Shown: in pieces, positions 1-8,462 of the stretch | Layout of the letters: each line of letters opens with the position of its first letter | Numbering within the stretch: position 1 is the first letter of the stretch | Assembly: GCA_002699025.1 (NCBI GenBank) | Contig: PABA01000008.1 | Span: forward strand, 124,001-188,000 | Reading direction: 5' to 3' | Length of the DNA: 64,000 nt | From: Sandaracinus sp. | Lineage (GTDB): Bacteria; Myxococcota_A; Polyangia; Polyangiales; Houyiibacteriaceae | The notes under the pieces: generated by a model | What the model saw: only the letters and a program-made list of their open reading frames with translations | What the model was told of the DNA's origin: nothing | Database searches by the model: none | Position numbers and translations under genes: made by a program

Positions 1-1188
1 GCGCCCTGGCGGGACCAGCTGCTGCTCTTCGAGAACCTCGACATGGTCTCCACGCGCCGGGACCCGACCGGGGCCGCGAACGCGCACCACAACGGCGCCA
101 CCCACTGCATGACGGCGGCGAACCGGCTGACCGGTGACCGGGCCGGCGACGTGAGCATCGACCAGCTCATCGCCCGGCGCCTGAACGACCCGGCGCCCCT
201 CACGCGCCTGCCCTCGCTCGAGGTCGTCGGCTCCTCCTGGCGGAACGGCGCCGAGAGCTCCGTGCTCTACAGCGGGCCCGGGGAGCAGGTGCCCTTCCTC
301 TACGAGCCGCCGGAGATCTACGACCGCGTCTTCCCGGGGGAGCTCGCCGACGAGGGCGCCGCGCTCCGGCGCGCCCGCCGGGATCTGGTCTTCGGCTTCG
401 TGCGCAGCGAGCACCAGGAGCTCCTCCGCCGCCTCCCGAGCGCCGACCGGCTGAAGGTCGAGCAGCACCTGGCGACGCGCTCGGACCTCGAGGCGCGGCT
501 CGGCCTCGGCAGCGGCCGCGAGGACCTCTGGCCCGGGCGCGACGTGATCGCCGCCTGGGACGACGTGGACTTCGGCTACAACGTGCCGCCGAGCGGCAAG
601 GACGCCATCTGGCAGGCGACGAGCGAGCTGAACATCCGCCTCGCCGTCGCCGCGCTCCACGCCGACGTCACGCGCGTGGCGACCGTCGCCATCCACGACG
701 CGCCCGCCTACACCTTCGGCTACGCGGACGGGGACTTCGAGTCGGACAACCCGCACGACCTCACGCACAAGGTGAACGGGCGCGACACCTGGCAGAGCGC
801 GGACCCGGACGCGCGCGCCGCCATCCGCCGGCAGCACCTGGCGACCATGGAGAAGATGCGCCTCCTGCTCGAGCTGCTCTCGGAGCGCATCGAGCCGGAC
901 GGGTCCACGCTCCTCGACAACACGCTCGTCGTCTACGTCAGCCAGATCGCCGACGGAAGCCACAGCACCGAGCGGCTCCCGTGGTTCACCGTCGGCCACT
1001 GCCAGGGCTTCTTCCGCACCGGGCGCTACCTCCGCTTCGCGCGCGCCGAGGATCCGGAGCGGAGCTGGCGCACGGACGGCCGCCCCCACAACGACCTCTT
1101 CGTGAGCGTGGCCCAGGCCATGGGCGTCGACCTCGAGAGCTTCGGGAACCCGGAGGTCTGCACGGGGCCCATCGCCGAGATGCGCTGA
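1..1188 (+). CDS. DUF1552 family protein, 5' end outside window
   Basis: The reading frame is already open at base 1, with no start nearby, so this is the C-terminal 395 residues of a longer protein. The text resembles the DUF1552 family: a stretch like SIDQLIARRL near residue 55 and a C-terminal motif HNDLFVSVAQAMGV followed by an FGNPEVCTGP-like end. These proteins are usually exported by Tat and paired with DUF1592 proteins in Planctomycetes and Myxobacteria; their function is not established. The intact paralogue at 8463-9875 ends differently, so this is a second divergent copy. Its stop lies 100 bp from the convergent TRAP binding-protein gene, and the ends of both genes are partly duplicated in that gap. 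Confidence 0.85.
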   Translation, partial: APWRDQLLLFENLDMVSTRRDPTGAANAHHNGATHCMTAANRLTGDRAGDVSIDQLIARRLNDPAPLTRLPSLEVVGSSWRNGAESSVLYSGPGEQVPFLYEPPEIYDRVFPGELADEGAALRRARRDLVFGFVRSEHQELLRRLPSADRLKVEQHLATRSDLEARLGLGSGREDLWPGRDVIAAWDDVDFGYNVPPSGKDAIWQATSELNIRLAVAALHADVTRVATVAIHDAPAYTFGYADGDFESDNPHDLTHKVNGRDTWQSADPDARAAIRRQHLATMEKMRLLLELLSERIEPDGSTLLDNTLVVYVSQIADGSHSTERLPWFTVGHCQGFFRTGRYLRFARAEDPERSWRTDGRPHNDLFVSVAQAMGVDLESFGNPEVCTGPIAEMR

Positions 1189-1345
1189 GCCTTCCGGCGT
1201 GCGCCGAGCCTACCGGCGGCGGCGCGGACGACGGCGTCGAGCAGCGGGCGCGGGAAGACGCCGCCCATCGCCGAGATGCGCCGAGCCCTCACTCGGCGGC
1301 GGCGCGAACGACGGCGTCGAAGAGCGGGCGCGGGAAGACGCGGCC
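1167..1345. repeat. Imperfect duplication of two convergent gene ends
   Basis: The 3' end of the DUF1552 gene (a 19-base stretch beginning at 1167) recurs at 1263-1281. The last about 60 bp of the TRAP binding-protein gene (1280-1340) also has a diverged copy at 1202-1260. The offsets differ (96 and 80 bp), so this is a composite of duplicated gene tails, not one clean tandem repeat. Read on the minus strand, the second copy would encode a near-copy of the final VFPRPLFDAVVRAAAE residues. Confidence 0.75.
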
Positions 1346-2269
1346 CATCAGCCGGTCCTTCGTCTCGAGGGCGGCCTCGACCCACTCCTCCTCGTGGGCG
1401 CGCGTGTCGACGGCGGTCATGCGCTGCTGGATCACTTCGAAGGCCCGGTCGTCCTCGCGGCGAACGGCGCGGGCGACCAGCCGGTGGCCGCGGCGTGAGG
1501 TCTCGAGCAGCACGCGGCGGTCCGCCTCGGGCAGCGCGTCGAGCTTCTCCTTCCGCAGGATGGTCGCGCCGATGAGGATGCCGGCGCCCTCCGCCGCGTA
1601 GTAGCGGAGCCGCGTGTGCCACTGGAGCGCGATGACGCCGAGGGCCGAGCCGGGGACCGTGTCGACCATGCCGGTCTGGAGCGCCGGGTAGACCTCGGGG
1701 ATGCCGAGGCGCCGCGGACGCGCGCCGACGACTTCGAGGAAGCTGCTGAACACCACGTCCGAGCGCGGGGCCCAAGGGCGCGCGCGGCGGAGGTCCGCCG
1801 GTCGGGCGATGCGCCGCCGCGAGAAGAGGCGCCCGCGGCCGACGTCGCCCCAGCCGAGGAGCGCGTAGCCGCGCCGGTCGAACTCGGCCTCGAAGCGGCG
1901 CCCCATGCGGCGGCGGACCCGGTCGAGGGTGGCGTAGTCGTCGACCACGCCGGGGAGCCCGAGGACGAGCACGGGGCGGACGATCTCCGAGAGGCCGGTG
2001 GAGGTGAGCGCGGCGCCGTCGAGCTGGCCCGCGTGCATCTTGTCGATGTAGTCGGGCTCCTGCCCCTGCGAGCCTCCCGGGTAGAGGCGAAGCCCGAGCC
2101 GGCCCTCGGTGCGCTGGCGGAGCTCCCGATCCCAGGCGCGGAAGACGCGCATCCAGGGCGAGCCCTCGGGCGCCACGGTGGCGATGCGGAGCTCGGTCGC
2201 CTGCTGGGCCGGCGCGGGGTGGGCGCCGACGGGGAGGAGCGCGAGGGCGATCAGCGCGAGGCGTCGCAT
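1289..2269 (-). CDS. TRAP transporter substrate-binding protein, DctP family
   Basis: This 326-residue protein has an N-terminal signal peptide (MRRLALIALALLPVG, then AHPAPAQQ) and a DctP-type fold. Recognisable parts are the TELRIATVAPEGSPW start of the mature domain, a YPGGSQGQEPDYIDKMHAGQLD stretch and a late IPEVYPALQTGMVDTVPG segment, all typical of periplasmic solute receptors for TRAP uptake of carboxylates. No dctQ or dctM permease gene lies in the window, so it is an orphan receptor here or serves a permease encoded elsewhere. I chose ATG 2269 over a GTG two codons upstream; neither has a clear ribosome site. It follows lgt in the same direction after 121 bp. Confidence 0.82.
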   Translation of the reverse strand: MRRLALIALALLPVGAHPAPAQQATELRIATVAPEGSPWMRVFRAWDRELRQRTEGRLGLRLYPGGSQGQEPDYIDKMHAGQLDGAALTSTGLSEIVRPVLVLGLPGVVDDYATLDRVRRRMGRRFEAEFDRRGYALLGWGDVGRGRLFSRRRIARPADLRRARPWAPRSDVVFSSFLEVVGARPRRLGIPEVYPALQTGMVDTVPGSALGVIALQWHTRLRYYAAEGAGILIGATILRKEKLDALPEADRRVLLETSRRGHRLVARAVRREDDRAFEVIQQRMTAVDTRAHEEEWVEAALETKDRLMGRVFPRPLFDAVVRAAAE

Positions 2270-2390
2270 GGGCACAGGGTCGGTGCTCGTGCGTTCGTCG
2301 TCGAGCGACCTCGTCGCCGAGCGGCTCTTCGGCGGCGCCTCCGAGGCATGCCGCCTCGGTGCCAGGCCGGCGCCGGGCCGGAGCGGAGCC

Positions 2391-3326
2391 CTATGCCGCG
2401 GCGGGCGGGGAGGCGTCGCGCCGCCCGAGCTTCACCCAGAGCCAGCCGACCAGGCCGAGGATGAGCACGCCGATGAGCTGGGAGGTGGAGAGGCCGAGCA
2501 GGCCGCCGCGGTCGTCGGCGCGGATGGCCTCGAGGCCGAAGCGGAGCACGGCGTAGAGGCCGAGGAAGGCGAGCATGAGCTGGCCGTCGAAGCGCTTCCG
2601 CGGGCGGAGGCCGAGCATGAGGAAGGCCGCGATGGCGAGGCAGCCGATGGCCTCGTAGAGCTGGGTCGGGTGCACCGGGAGCGACGGAAGGTGGGGGTGC
2701 TCGAGCAGGCCGCGCTTCCACTGGGACTCGCTCGCCGGGCTCCAGGCGGGGAAGCGCACGGCGGCCCAGTGATCGTCCGGCACCTGGGCGCCGAAGCAGC
2801 AGCCGCCGAGGAAGCAGCCCATGCGCCCGAAGAAGAGGCCGAGGGGCATGACCATGCCCACCAGGTCGACGCCCTTGCCGAGGGGGAAGCCCTCCTTGCG
2901 GAGGAAGTGGAGGCCGTAGGCGCTCGCGGCGATGAGGCCGCCGTAGTAGGCGAGGCCCCCGCGCCAGAAGGCGGCCCAGGCGAAGCAGTCGCGCTCGGCC
3001 GGGCGGCAGACGCCGGCGGCCGTGTCCCAGACGCCCTCGACCTGCGCGCAGCGGGCCTCGGTGATCTCCCAGGCGACCTGGGAGGGGTCCGTGCAGAGGT
3101 GCACGTAGTCCCAGAAGTAGCCGTCCGCGATGACGTGCAGGACCCGGGCGCCGATGACGCCCCAGATCAGCGCGAAGAGGCCGAGGTCGATCATCGTGTC
3201 GTGATCGAGGTCCATGCGCTTGGCCGCGCGCGCCGCCAGCCAGATGGCCAGGCCGAAGCCCACCATCACCATGGCGAAATAGGCGGGCATGGACTGCCCG
3301 AAGAGCTCGAAGAGCGTGGGCTTCAT
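2391..3326 (-). CDS. lgt: Prolipoprotein diacylglyceryl transferase
   Basis: Lgt transfers diacylglycerol from phosphatidylglycerol to the lipobox cysteine of prolipoproteins in the inner membrane, the first step of lipoprotein maturation. The 311-residue product has several membrane segments and the family signature: GRMGCFLGGCCFG near residue 170, HPTQLYE near 220, and a RADDRGG loop. An inserted Cys-containing periplasmic loop (about residues 75-115) makes it longer than the E. coli enzyme. It lies downstream of lspA, the gene for the next maturation step, separated by 295 bp that contain a minisatellite. Many lipoproteins in this window would be its substrates. Confidence 0.95.
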   Translation of the reverse strand: MKPTLFELFGQSMPAYFAMVMVGFGLAIWLAARAAKRMDLDHDTMIDLGLFALIWGVIGARVLHVIADGYFWDYVHLCTDPSQVAWEITEARCAQVEGVWDTAAGVCRPAERDCFAWAAFWRGGLAYYGGLIAASAYGLHFLRKEGFPLGKGVDLVGMVMPLGLFFGRMGCFLGGCCFGAQVPDDHWAAVRFPAWSPASESQWKRGLLEHPHLPSLPVHPTQLYEAIGCLAIAAFLMLGLRPRKRFDGQLMLAFLGLYAVLRFGLEAIRADDRGGLLGLSTSQLIGVLILGLVGWLWVKLGRRDASPPAAA

Positions 3327-3389
3327 GGCGGGGGCGGCCAGGGGGCCGTCGGGCGCACCATACGGACCGGCGGCGCGGCGGTCACGCCT

Positions 3390-3612
3390 CGGCTGCTCGG
3401 TCCAGGGCCGCTCGGGCCAACGCTGCTCGGGCCAACGCTGCTCGAGTCACCGCCGCTCGGGCCGGGGCTGCTTTGGCTAGCGCCGCTCGGGCCAACGCTG
3501 CTCGGGTCACCGCCGCTCGGGCCAACGCTGCTCGGGTCACCGCCGCTCGGGCCAACGCTGCTCGAGTCACCGCCGCTCGGGCCAACGCTGCTCGAGTCAC
3601 CGCCGCTCGGAC
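3390..3612. repeat. 15/30-bp minisatellite between lspA and lgt
   Basis: The interval is built from alternating 15-bp half-units, GCCGCTCGGGCCAAC and GCTGCTCGGGTCACC, giving a 30-bp unit. The copies at 3481-3610 are nearly perfect, and diverged ones extend left to about 3390. The unit is a multiple of three. In the frame that continues past the lspA stop there is no stop codon until 3382, so readthrough would add about 80 residues of an (ARAAVTRAAL)n type. It lies in the leader of lgt. It is not a CRISPR array, because there are no spacers. Confidence 0.9.
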
Positions 3613-3621
3613 CCGCACCGC

Positions 3622-4326
3622 TCACGCTTCGGCGGCCTCGCCCGCCTCCTCGGCGCGCGCCTTGGCCGCCCGCTCGCGGGCCTTCTCCTCGCGCCCCTCG
3701 ATCCAGCCGTCGATGAGCAGGAGGATCACGCCGAGCGTGATGGTCACGTCGGCGATGTTGAAGGTCGGCCACTCGCTCCCGAGGAAGGGGACCTCGCGCC
3801 GCCAGTGGAAGCGGATGAAGTCCACCACGTAGCCGAGCCGGAGCCGGTCCACGAGGTTGCCGATCGCGCCGGAGACGATGAAGGGGACGGCCCAGGCGAA
3901 CCACTTCTTCCCGCGCCCGCGCCAGAACATGAAGAGCAGCGCCAGGCTCGCCAGGATGGCCGCCGTGCCGAAGACCGTGTGGCGGACGCCCTGGCTCGCG
4001 CCCCGGAGCAAGCCGAACGCCGCGCCGCAGTTCTCGGCGTAGCGGAGCTCGAGCCAGTTCTCGACGAGGACGATGGGCTCGTCGCGGCCGCGCTGCATGG
4101 CCATGTAGCCCCGGTCGTCCGGCTCGCAGACGGGCGGGGTCTCGCCGAGGCGCTCGGTCGAGAGCGTGTCGAGCGCCCAGGCCTTGGTCCCGAGGTCGAG
4201 GGCGAGTAGCGCCGCGGTGGCCGCGAGGCAGATCGCCAGGGCCACGTGGCTGCGCGGGGTCGGCGCCGGCGGATCCAGCGCGTCGGGCGCGTCGGCCTTC
4301 GAGGCCTTCTCGGGGGCGTCGTTCAC
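3622..4326 (-). CDS. lspA: Lipoprotein signal peptidase II
   Basis: LspA is the inner-membrane aspartyl protease that removes signal peptides from diacylglyceryl prolipoproteins. Four hydrophobic segments are visible. The two catalytic aspartates are in GNLVDRLRLG and FNIADVTI, and the ENCGAAFG stretch corresponds to the usual NPGAAFG. The protein is long for the family (about 234 residues against 160-170) because of a charged N-terminal tail, a roughly 30-residue loop with TPPVCEPDDRG, and a basic/acidic Ala-Arg-rich C-terminus. The start is uncertain: GTG 4326 was taken, but TTG 4344 is also open. It sits 94 bp after the MoeB-type gene and before lgt, so the three may be co-transcribed. Confidence 0.9.
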   Translation of the reverse strand: MNDAPEKASKADAPDALDPPAPTPRSHVALAICLAATAALLALDLGTKAWALDTLSTERLGETPPVCEPDDRGYMAMQRGRDEPIVLVENWLELRYAENCGAAFGLLRGASQGVRHTVFGTAAILASLALLFMFWRGRGKKWFAWAVPFIVSGAIGNLVDRLRLGYVVDFIRFHWRREVPFLGSEWPTFNIADVTITLGVILLLIDGWIEGREEKARERAAKARAEEAGEAAEA

Positions 4327-4420
4327 GGGGGGACTCGTTAGCAACCAACGCCCCGCGAGGCCAGCGCGTTCCCGCGCTTTTCAGCGTGGGGCGACCGACC
4401 GCGTCTCCGGGGACGCGCGC

Positions 4421-5599
4421 TCAGCCGCCGGCGCAGAAGCCTTCGTAGTCGACGTACTCGGTGATGGTCGGGTTCTCCCCGCAGACGACGCACTCGGGAT
4501 CCTTCGGGAGCTTGAAGGTCCGCACGTTCATCGTGAGCGAGTCGTACTGCATGAGCCGACCGATGAGCGGCTCGCCCTGGCCGAGGAGGATCTTGATGGC
4601 CTCGGTCGCCTGGATGGTGCCGACGACGCCGGGGAGGACGCCGAGCACGCCGGCCTCGGCGCAGGACGGCGCCAGGTGGGGCGGCGGGGGCTCCGGGTAG
4701 AGGCAGCGGTAGCAGGGGCCCTTGCCGGGCCAGAAGGTCGTGACCTGGCCGTCGAAGCGGAAGATGGAGCCGTGGACGACGGGCGTGTCCTTCCAGACGC
4801 TGGCGTCGTTGACGAGATAGCGGGTCGGAAAGTTGTCCAGGCCGTCGACGATGACGTCCCAGCCCTTCCCGTCCGGCCCGTCGAAGATGCGGTCGACGTT
4901 CGAGCTGTCGAGGCGCTCCTGGTAGGGGATCACCGTGACGTCCGGGTTCAGGTCGGCGATGCGGGCGGCGCCGCTCTCGACCTTCGGATCGCCGACGCGG
5001 CCGCGACCGTGGAGCACCTGGCGCTGGAGGTTCGACTCGTCGACGACGTCGCCGTCCACGATGCCGAGCGTGCCCACGCCGGCCGCCGCGAGGTAGAGGG
5101 CGGCGGGGGAGCCGAGGCCGCCGGCGCCGAGGAGGAGGACCTTGCCCTGGAGGAGCGCGGCCTGCCCCTTCTCGCCGACCTCCGGGAGGAGGAGGTGGCG
5201 CGAGTAGCGGTTGAGCTGCGCGTCGGTGAAGGCGAAGGGCTGCTCGGTGGGGAAGCCCTTGTCCTTCCAGTCGTTGAAGCCGGGGTTGGCCGTCTCGACG
5301 TCCGCGTAGCCGAGGTCCTGGAGGACCTTCGCGGCGAAGGCGGAGCGGATCCCGCCGGCGCAGTAGGTGACGATCTTCGCGCCCTTGTCCGGGAGGCGGC
5401 TGGCGGCCTGCATCTCGAGGAAGCCGCGCGGGACGTGGACGGCGCCCGGGATGTGGCCCTGGCGCCACTCGTCCTTCTCGCGGACGTCGACGAGGGTGAG
5501 CGCCTCGCCGGCCTCGATGCGGCGGTGGAGGTCGTCCAGGGAGACCTGGGTGACGGCGGCCTTCACCTCCTGGAGGAGGTCGGAGTAGGTCTTGGCCAT
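4421..5599 (-). CDS. moeB: Rhodanese-MoeB/ThiF adenylyltransferase
   Basis: This 392-residue protein joins a rhodanese domain (about residues 15-110, active Cys in YCAGGIRS) to an E1-like adenylyltransferase (about 130-390) with the ATP loop GAGGLGSP and the zinc Cys pairs CYRC and CVVC. Such fusions adenylate the C-terminal Gly of MoaD- or ThiS-type carriers and donate sulfur for molybdopterin or thiamine-type pathways. The order is reversed relative to the common MoeZ layout, in which rhodanese is C-terminal. ATG 5599 was preferred over an upstream codon because GAGGT lies 4 nt before it. The protein itself ends in Gly-Gly, an unusual tail for an E1. A good promoter lies at 5661-5690. Confidence 0.9.
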   Translation of the reverse strand: MAKTYSDLLQEVKAAVTQVSLDDLHRRIEAGEALTLVDVREKDEWRQGHIPGAVHVPRGFLEMQAASRLPDKGAKIVTYCAGGIRSAFAAKVLQDLGYADVETANPGFNDWKDKGFPTEQPFAFTDAQLNRYSRHLLLPEVGEKGQAALLQGKVLLLGAGGLGSPAALYLAAAGVGTLGIVDGDVVDESNLQRQVLHGRGRVGDPKVESGAARIADLNPDVTVIPYQERLDSSNVDRIFDGPDGKGWDVIVDGLDNFPTRYLVNDASVWKDTPVVHGSIFRFDGQVTTFWPGKGPCYRCLYPEPPPPHLAPSCAEAGVLGVLPGVVGTIQATEAIKILLGQGEPLIGRLMQYDSLTMNVRTFKLPKDPECVVCGENPTITEYVDYEGFCAGG

Positions 5600-5660
5600 G
5601 GGTACCTCGCGGACCGGCGGGGGAGCGATGGAGGGAGGGAGAGCGCCGGGCGCTCCGTCT

Positions 5661-5690
5661 CTCATAGGGAATGGATCGGCGATACGTCAA
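5661..5690 (-). promoter_or_regulatory. Candidate sigma-70 promoter of the MoeB-type gene
   Basis: On the minus strand TTGACG (5690-5685) is followed after 18 bp by TATGAG (5666-5661). The predicted transcript start near 5654 would leave a leader of about 55 nt before ATG 5599. The surrounding bases are less GC-rich than the genes. Confidence 0.45.
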
Positions 5691-5883
5691 GCAGTCCCGT
5701 GCCTTTACGCGCGACCGCCACATTCTCGCATCGAATAACTCGTGTATGTTCGCGGGCGCACCTTCCAGCGCCTCGCCGAGGGCCTCGGTCGGGCCGCGGG
5801 TCGGGGGCGGCCGGGGGTCGCGGCCTCGCCCAGGGTCCGCGCGGTGGAGTGGGCTCTCGGCCCGGAGGGCAGGCGGAGCGCGC
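5691..5883. other. Intergenic stretch, no feature seen
   Basis: Between the promoter of the MoeB-type gene and the Uma2 stop. It includes a short AT-richer patch near 5710-5750. No gene, hairpin or repeat of note was seen. Confidence 0.5.
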
Positions 5884-6465
5884 TCAGGCCGGGAGCGCGT
5901 CGACCTTCTCGTAGATGGCGTCGAGCGAGAGCGTGACGCCCGCGAGCTCGACCTCGCCCTCCGGGCCGAGGTCGTCGAGGCGCCAGCTGCCGTCGCCCTG
6001 GCGCGCGACGCGGGTGAGGGCGCGCTCGTCCGCGCGCACGAAGAGGACCTCGCGCACCGAGGGGATGCGGCGGTAGTGCCCGAGCTTCGCGCCCATGTCG
6101 TGGTCGAGCGTGGAGGGGGAGAGCACCTCGACCACCGCGCTCGGGTTCCGGAGGGAGGCGGGGCGGTGCGCCTCGTCGAGCTCGGGCCGGTCGCAGACGA
6201 CGACCACATCCGGGTAGACGAAGCTCTCCGTGGCGGCGACGTGAACGCGCTGGTCCTGGGTCATCACCAGGCACGGGCCGCGCCGCAGCTTCTCCCGCAG
6301 CTCTCCCGCGAGGTTCGCCACGATCAGGTTGTGCCGCGGCGACGCGCCCGCCATCGCGACCACGGTCCCGTTCAGGAGCTCGAGCTTCCCCTCCGCCTCC
6401 GCGTCCAGGCGGAGGTACTCGGCGGGGGTCACGTGCGGGGCCGGCTCGTTCACGGACCCCATCAT
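5884..6465 (-). CDS. Uma2 family endonuclease-like protein
   Basis: This 193-residue protein belongs to the Uma2 (DUF820) group of PD-(D/E)XK nuclease-fold proteins. The core is visible as YPDVVVVCD (metal Asp), VVEVLSPST (Glu in the E-x-K position) and a following Lys/His-rich helix GAKLGHYRR. The N-terminal TPAEYLRLD and GKLELLNG are also typical. These genes are abundant in cyanobacteria and myxobacteria and occur in many copies; their biological role is unsettled. Two adjacent ATGs (6465 and 6462) could start it. It is divergent from the dehydratase gene with 54 bp between the starts. Confidence 0.85.
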   Translation of the reverse strand: MMGSVNEPAPHVTPAEYLRLDAEAEGKLELLNGTVVAMAGASPRHNLIVANLAGELREKLRRGPCLVMTQDQRVHVAATESFVYPDVVVVCDRPELDEAHRPASLRNPSAVVEVLSPSTLDHDMGAKLGHYRRIPSVREVLFVRADERALTRVARQGDGSWRLDDLGPEGEVELAGVTLSLDAIYEKVDALPA

Positions 6466-6519
6466 CGCGCGAAGCGCGCCGGCCGTCGAACGCGCCCGGG
6501 CTGCTGCTACCCTCGCCCC

Positions 6520-7539
6520 ATGGTCTACCGGGAGGCCGCCGGGCCGAGCGAGAACATCTGGCGCATCACCGAGGGCGAGCTCCTCGAGGCGCGCCGCGTC
6601 GTCGACGCCCACGCCCTCCGCACCCCGCTCGTGCCCGCGCCCTCCATCGACCCGCGCGTCTGGCTGAAGCTCGAGACGCGCCAACACACCGGCTCCTTCA
6701 AGGTCCGCGGCGCGCTCGCCAAGCTGGCCTCCCTGGCGCGGGCCGAGCGGAGCGGTCCCATCGTCACCGCCTCGGCCGGCAACCACGGGCACGGGGTGGC
6801 CTTCGCCGCGGGGAAGCTCGGCATGGAGGTGAAGGTCTTCGTGCCGAAGAACACGCCGCGGGTGAAGCTCGAGGGCATGCGCTCGCGCGGCGCCGAGGTC
6901 GTGGTCACGGAGGAGGCCGGCTACGACGCGACCGAGGCCCTCGCCCGCGAGGAGGTCGAGCGCGAGGGGGGCGTCTTCGTCTCGCCCTACGACGACTCCA
7001 CGGTCGCGGCCGGGAACGGCGGCACGGTCGGCCAGGAGCTCTTCGGGCTGCCGGCCGGCGCGGAGGGGCTCGGCAGCACGCTCGGCATGGGCGAGGTCGG
7101 CGCCCTGGTCGTCCCGGTGGGCGGCGGGGGGCTCGTCTGCGGGCTGGCGGCCGCGCGGGATCACGTGGGCTCCGGCGCGAAGCTCGTCGGGATCAATTGC
7201 GAGGCCTCGCCGGGGATGGCGCGCTCCTTCGCGGAGGGGCGCACGATCACGGAGTTGCCGCACGCGGAGACGCTCGCGGAGGGGCTCGAGGGCGGCGTCT
7301 CGCCCTCGACCTACACGAACGCCATGGCCGCCGGCGTGGAGATGCACACGGTCGGCGAGGACGCCATCGCCGAGGCCATGCGCTTCGCGAAGCACACGCT
7401 CGGGGAGCGGGTCGAGGGGAGCGCCGCCGTGGGGCTCGCCTGGGTGCGGGCGAACCTCGGCGAGATCCCGGGCACGGCGCCGGTGGTCGTGATCCTCACG
7501 GGCGCCAACGTGGACGACGCGCGCTGGGACGCCCTCTGA
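6520..7539 (+). CDS. Threonine/serine dehydratase-type PLP enzyme
   Basis: This is a fold type II pyridoxal-phosphate enzyme of 339 residues that likely deaminates threonine or serine to the keto acid. The PLP lysine is in TGSFKVRGA (about residue 60), the substrate loop is TASAGNHGHG, and the phosphate-binding Gly-rich loop is PVGGGGLVCG. There is no C-terminal ACT regulatory domain, so it resembles the catabolic or short biosynthetic form and not allosteric IlvA. Other members of the fold, such as serine racemase, cannot be excluded. It stands alone, divergent from Uma2 and convergent with a lipoprotein gene. Confidence 0.88.
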   Translation: MVYREAAGPSENIWRITEGELLEARRVVDAHALRTPLVPAPSIDPRVWLKLETRQHTGSFKVRGALAKLASLARAERSGPIVTASAGNHGHGVAFAAGKLGMEVKVFVPKNTPRVKLEGMRSRGAEVVVTEEAGYDATEALAREEVEREGGVFVSPYDDSTVAAGNGGTVGQELFGLPAGAEGLGSTLGMGEVGALVVPVGGGGLVCGLAAARDHVGSGAKLVGINCEASPGMARSFAEGRTITELPHAETLAEGLEGGVSPSTYTNAMAAGVEMHTVGEDAIAEAMRFAKHTLGERVEGSAAVGLAWVRANLGEIPGTAPVVVILTGANVDDARWDAL

Positions 7540-7704
7540 GCGTCGTCGCGGCGGCGACGCGCCACGTGGGGTCGCGACGCATCGAGCCGGCCGCCGCGGA
7601 CCGCCGAGCCGCGAGACGACGCCCCGTGGTGGCGCGATCGATCGGCCGACTCGCGGGAGCCGAGCAGCGGGGCCGGCGGATCGAGCGGTGGGAGCCGAGC
7701 GGCC

Positions 7705-8343
7705 TCAGCCGCAGATCACCGGGTCCGGGTTCTCGCAGATCATCAGCGGCAGCGTGTCGTCGATGGTGAAGGAGGGGAAGACCGCGCGGAGGCGGAGCAT
7801 CGGCGGCGCCTCGCGCGGGCGCTGCACCTGCGCCTCGCCCTCGGTGCTCTCCACGCAGGGCGCCCCGCCGCCCGGGCAGTGGGCGACGGTCGGGTCGAAG
7901 CCCTCGCCGTCCCAGGTGTAGAGCGTGCTCGGGCCGCCGCCGAAGAGGTAGAGCGTGATGGCCTCGCCCTCGACGCCGAGCACGTCGTCGCAGCTCAGCG
8001 CCGTCCGGGAGACCACGCCGCGCCAGGCGAAGCCATCCGCCGGGCCGCAGGTCTGCGTGACCACGGCGAAGCGGAACGGGTCGAGGCTGCCCGCGTCGGG
8101 CGAGCCGCCCGCGTCGAGCTCGCCGGCGTCGGGCTCGGCGCCCGCGTCCGTCGGCTCCCCGGCGTCGGCCGCGCCGGCGTCCCTCCCCGCGTCCGTCGGC
8201 TCCCCGGCGTCCATCTCCGCGCTGGCGTCCACCGCGCCGGCGTCCACCTCGCTCCCGGCGTCCTCCGCGGGGGGCTCGGTCGACGAACCGCAAGCGGCGA
8301 TCAGGAGGAGCAAGCTCGAGAGGACCGGGGCGACGCGAAGCAT
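7705..8343 (-). CDS. DAG-repeat lipoprotein, function unknown
   Basis: A 212-residue probable lipoprotein. The signal peptide ends in a lipobox LIAACGSS with Cys near residue 18. It is followed by a low-complexity linker of about 65 residues with repeated DAG units, then a compact C-terminal domain with six or more cysteines (TCGPADG, SCDD, HCPGG, CVES, MICENPDPVICG). Such Asp-Ala-Gly linkers recur in several lipoproteins here and probably hold the domain away from the membrane. No family was recognised. It may share a transcript with the DUF1592-DUF1552 pair upstream. Confidence 0.8.
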   Translation of the reverse strand: MLRVAPVLSSLLLLIAACGSSTEPPAEDAGSEVDAGAVDASAEMDAGEPTDAGRDAGAADAGEPTDAGAEPDAGELDAGGSPDAGSLDPFRFAVVTQTCGPADGFAWRGVVSRTALSCDDVLGVEGEAITLYLFGGGPSTLYTWDGEGFDPTVAHCPGGGAPCVESTEGEAQVQRPREAPPMLRLRAVFPSFTIDDTLPLMICENPDPVICG

Positions 8344-8462
8344 GCTCCCCAGCCTACTCCGCTCCGGCGTAGCGGGCAGGCCGACCCCTCGTCTCCATCC
8401 GTCGCCACCACTCGCACTCCGCCGAGGGACGTGGCTTCCGGACGGGGGGCGGGCTCGCCGAG

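Noticed and set aside
3390-3612. Minisatellite considered as a CRISPR array
   Set aside because: Adjacent units have no unique spacers, and there are no cas genes nearby.
2109-3716. Long plus-strand reading frame opposite dctP, lgt and the repeat
   Set aside because: It is antisense to genes with recognisable families; its residue composition (Ala, Gly, Arg, Glu) is what a GC-rich complementary strand gives.
4338-6209. 623-residue minus-strand frame across the MoeB-type gene and Uma2
   Set aside because: It runs in a different frame from both real genes and has arginine- and proline-rich nonsense text.
7540-7704. Small stem after the dehydratase gene as a terminator
   Set aside because: The paired GCGTCG/CGACGC arms are only 6 bp and have no T-run, which is expected by chance in such GC-rich DNA.
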